A stretch of 33,940 bases of DNA from Streptomyces diastatochromogenes (GTDB lineage Bacteria > Actinomycetota > Actinomycetes > Streptomycetales > Streptomycetaceae). The first letter of the stretch is position 1. Each line of letters starts with the position of its first letter. The notes beneath the pieces were generated by a model. The model did not search any database. It was given only the letters and a program-made list of their open reading frames with translations, and had not been told where the DNA came from. Positions 31,900 through 33,940 of this stretch are shown here, one piece after another. Location of the stretch: contig LIQL01000313.1 in NCBI GenBank assembly GCA_001418405.1, forward strand, positions 1 through 33,940, given 5' to 3'. The position numbers and the translations under genes were made by a program.

Positions 31900-32703
31900 T
31901 CGCTTTTCTCCATGTTGCCGTGCGCCATGCGGCAACTTGGCTTTCCAGCAAACGGGTTCGCCAACTCCTGCGTGCGACACGCAGCACAATCCCCCGGTAC
32001 CCGATCAGCTTTGCAAAGCCCAAGCTTCCAGCAAGGATCAGCCGTGCGAAACCAGTTCAGGCAAGAGAACCGTCAAGGAACTGCGGATATCTGGCTCATG
32101 TGTCCCCTCTGCATGCCACACTCTCCGACCAGCCCCCGCACCGACCATCAGGGCGTTGCGCACTCCTGAATAACTCTCTGCGCCGCCCATGGCCATGTCA
32201 TATTCACATTTGATCACAACCGTGTACAGAGGAACACGGCTCGATCGGCGATTGTCCGGAACCAGCGGTTGGCCCGCATCGGGCATCGCTCGCCCCATTC
32301 GGTCACGTCACCGGGACGACTCGACGCCCCCTCGCACGCCACCGCCCCCCTCACCGACGTGGCATCTCAACCCGCATTGCGGTCGGCGATTTCGTTGCGG
32401 AGCCTTACCCGCGGGAACGGAAGTTGACTTCTTTTCAACTCGTTCACCACAACCGTTTTGCTGCGATGTGACACGGTTTGACACCGGGGAAAATCGGCCA
32501 AAGCGTATACCTGCGACAGGCTCGACGTGCCCGCGAACCGCTCGGCCGGGCGAACTCCCCCACGGCCCCGGCCATTTCCCGCCCCGGCCGGCCGGGCGAC
32601 GGAATTCCGCACTCCGGTAGTACGTATAACTCCCGCGAGATGTCTAGCATGTTGGGTGTGAGCCGGTCCAGTGGCTCCGGTCGTATCGGAAAGGATCGTC
32701 CCC
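31900..32703. promoter_or_regulatory. Long, comparatively AT-rich divergent intergenic region
   Basis: About 800 nt between the NB-ARC regulator (minus) and the LacI-family gene (plus). Open frames here have atypical composition and no recognisable motifs, so I call no gene. Visible elements are AGTTGA/TCAACT (32422-32427 and 32435-32440, 7-nt spacer), CCGTGT/ACACGG (32220-32225 and 32234-32239), adjacent near-repeats GTGACACGG and TTTGACACCGG around 32468-32487, and a TATAAC -10-like hexamer at 32625-32630 upstream of the LacI gene. The AT content suggests promoters in both directions. Confidence 0.5.
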
Positions 32704-33711
32704 GTGGCCGACAAGGCACGCCCGACTTCACGCGACGTGGCCCGGGAGGCGGGCGTCTCCCAGGCGACGGTCTCGCTGGTGTGCGGCGGGAAGTGGCACG
32801 GACGGGTCTCGGAGCGGATCGCCACCGCGGTCCGCGAGGCCGCGGACGCACTGGGATACCGGCCCAACCTCGCGGCCCGGAACCTGCGCACCGGACGGAC
32901 CAAGACCGTCATGCTGATCGTGCCGGCCCTCACCAACCAGTACTACGCCCGCCTGTACACCGGTGCCGCGCGGGTGGCGGCCCAGCACGGATTCGGCGTG
33001 GTGCTGTACCCCTCCCCCGCGGACGGCGGTCCCGCCCGCAACCCGTTCGGGTCCGCACCGGCCAGCCTCGACGGCGTGCTCGCGTCGTCGATGGCGGCCG
33101 ACGTGCTCGCCGACTTCGACGACGGCGGGCGTCCGCTGGTGATGCTGGACAGCGACCCCGCCAACTCCCGGGCCGCCACCACCGTCAACCTCGACGTGGC
33201 GGACGGCATGCGCCAGGTCGCGGAGCACCTGTTGGCCCTGGGCCACCGGCGGATCGCCCACCTCGCCGCCGGGGTGGAGTCCTGGACGTTCGCCGTCCGC
33301 TCCCGGGCGCTGGCGGCGGCGCTGGAGGGCACCGGCGCGGAACTGCGCACCGTGCGCGCGGCCCTCACCATGGACGCCGGACGGCACGCCGCGGAGACCG
33401 TGCTGCGGGCCCCCGGGCGCCGCCCCACGGCGCTGCTGTGCGACTTCGACGTCCTCGCGGTCGGCGCCCTCAAGGCCGCCCGCCGGCTCGGGCTCCGCGT
33501 GCCGGCGGACCTGTCGATCACCGGCTTCGACGACCTCACCCTCGCCTCGGCGGTGGAACCGGAACTGACCACGGTCCGCCTGCCCGCCGAGGAGGCCGGC
33601 CGGCGGGGCATGACCGCCCTGGTCTCCGTACTGGCCGACGAACGTCCCGTCCGCCCGGCCGATGTCCCGGTCTCCCTGGTGGTGCGCGGCTCCACCGCAC
33701 CACCGGCCTGA
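32704..33711 (+). CDS. LacI-family transcriptional regulator
   Basis: A 335-aa LacI/GalR-type repressor. The N-terminal HTH is TSRDVAREAGVSQATVSLVCGG, followed by the hinge helix YRPNLAARNLRTGRTKTVMLIVP. The periplasmic-binding-like effector domain shows VAEHLLALGHRRIAHLAA, TALLCDFDVLAVGALKAA, and LSITGFDDLTLASAVEPELTTVRLP. It binds an unknown, probably sugar- or nucleoside-like, effector. GTG 32704 is preferred because AAAGGA lies 8 nt upstream; GTG 32671 is in frame and possible. It is convergent with the NRPS fragment at the right edge. Confidence 0.92.
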   Translation: MADKARPTSRDVAREAGVSQATVSLVCGGKWHGRVSERIATAVREAADALGYRPNLAARNLRTGRTKTVMLIVPALTNQYYARLYTGAARVAAQHGFGVVLYPSPADGGPARNPFGSAPASLDGVLASSMAADVLADFDDGGRPLVMLDSDPANSRAATTVNLDVADGMRQVAEHLLALGHRRIAHLAAGVESWTFAVRSRALAAALEGTGAELRTVRAALTMDAGRHAAETVLRAPGRRPTALLCDFDVLAVGALKAARRLGLRVPADLSITGFDDLTLASAVEPELTTVRLPAEEAGRRGMTALVSVLADERPVRPADVPVSLVVRGSTAPPA

Positions 33712-33746
33712 GGCCCCGCCGCCGGGACGAGAGGAGCGGGCACGAG

Positions 33747-33760
33747 CCGCGCCGGCGCGG
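33747..33760. terminator. Short palindrome between convergent genes, weak terminator candidate
   Basis: CCGCGCCGGCGCGG is a perfect 14-bp palindrome in the 69 nt between the LacI gene stop and the stop of the right-edge minus-strand gene. It is short and has no loop or T-tract, so the call is weak. Confidence 0.25.
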
Positions 33761-33780
33761 TGGCGGCGGGCGGGGGCGGC

Positions 33781-33939
33781 TCAGGCGCCGGTGGCGGACT
33801 CCGCGAGGCGCACGAGGAGTTCGGTGCAGCGGCGGGCCAGCCGGCGGACGTCGTCCTCGGCGTTGCGTCGGAGGCTGAACTTCCAGTGCAGGTCGAGTCG
33901 TTGGTCCGCGACGTCGATCCGGATCTCCAGGGGGTAGGG
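33781..33939 (-). CDS. Partial CDS: C-terminal end of a condensation-type NRPS protein (window edge)
   Basis: Only the last 52 codons and the TGA stop (33783-33781) are visible. The sequence (PYPLEIRIDVADQRLDLHWK, then FSLRRNAEDDVRRLARRC and LLVRLAESATGA) matches the usual end of an NRPS condensation or epimerization domain: a 'PLE' strand, a W-[KT]-[FY]-S segment, then the terminal helix. Codon use is typical. It shows that another biosynthetic gene, possibly part of a separate NRPS cluster, lies to the right. Domain identity is moderately certain. Confidence 0.68.
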   Translation of the reverse strand, partial: PYPLEIRIDVADQRLDLHWKFSLRRNAEDDVRRLARRCTELLVRLAESATGA

Positions 33940-33940
33940 C

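Noticed and set aside
32038..32298. Minus-strand 86-codon ORF in the AT-rich intergenic region
   Set aside because: No Streptomyces-like third-position bias, no good ribosome binding site and no recognised motif.
32478..32511. TTGACA with a TATACC hexamer as a sigma-70 promoter for the LacI gene
   Set aside because: The spacing is about 22 nt, too long for a standard promoter; TATAAC at 32625 is a better -10 candidate.
1..33940. tRNA or rRNA genes, CRISPR arrays, insertion sequences, phage attachment sites
   Set aside because: I looked for cloverleaf-like segments, regularly spaced repeats, transposase motifs and terminal inverted repeats and saw none. A dedicated search would be needed to exclude small examples.

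Overview
The window is very GC-rich actinobacterial DNA, almost certainly Streptomyces. Third codon positions are strongly G/C, genes often start with GTG and overlap by 4 nt (ATGA/GTGA), rare TTA codons occur in regulators, and the gene families are typical of Streptomyces antibiotic clusters. It appears to hold one large accessory region made of two divergent biosynthetic blocks, with regulators in the middle and at both ends.

Left block (1633-19118, all on the minus strand). This is a tightly packed run of 16 genes read from 19118 towards 1633. In transcription order they are: a dCTP-deaminase-like domain fused to a PEP-synthase/rifampicin-phosphotransferase-like dikinase; a CYTH (triphosphate-tunnel) protein; a HAD phosphatase; an alkaline-phosphatase-superfamily phosphodiesterase; a nucleotidyltransferase-like protein; an unknown 194-aa protein; an SRPBCC protein; an HPr-kinase-like P-loop protein; a small nucleotide-kinase-like protein; a second dCTP-deaminase-like protein; a Kef-type cation/proton antiporter; an ATP-grasp ligase; a CpdA-like metallophosphoesterase; a second ATP-grasp ligase; an MFS exporter; and an amidinohydrolase of the DDAH/arginine deiminase type. 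I do not recognise this combination as a described pathway. It looks like a route that builds, phosphorylates, dephosphorylates and ligates a nucleotide-like molecule with amino-acid-like groups and exports it. It is the best candidate here for an undescribed system. A TrmB/PLD/LuxR-type regulator (372-1358) with two TTA codons faces its distal end.

Centre (19119-19892). This divergent control region contains a perfect 14-bp inverted repeat, a 12-codon leader-like ORF with a strong ribosome binding site and a TTA codon, and a second 11-bp hairpin. It lies between the left operon and a large LuxR-family (LAL) regulator (19893-22769).

Right block (19893-30303). This is a toyocamycin-type 7-deazapurine nucleoside cluster. 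The LAL regulator (toyA position) and queC (toyM) are on the plus strand. On the minus strand, starting at 30303, come queD, queE, folE, an IMPDH/GMP-reductase homologue, an adenylosuccinate-lyase homologue, an adenylosuccinate-synthetase homologue, a phosphoribosyltransferase and a HAD phosphatase, in the order toyB-C-D-E-F-G-H-I. No nitrile hydratase genes (toyJKL) are present, so a nitrile (toyocamycin-like) nucleoside would be expected rather than sangivamycin. The queE gene carries what looks like an 8-nt insertion that separates its conserved EIFGPT start from the VQGEGP continuation. If real, this would truncate the radical SAM enzyme.

Right edge. An XRE/NB-ARC regulator with two TTA codons (30604-31899) is followed by about 800 nt of comparatively AT-rich intergenic DNA, a LacI-family regulator (32704-33711), and the last 52 codons of what looks like a condensation-type NRPS protein entering from the right on the minus strand. 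No tRNA, rRNA, CRISPR array or insertion sequence was seen.
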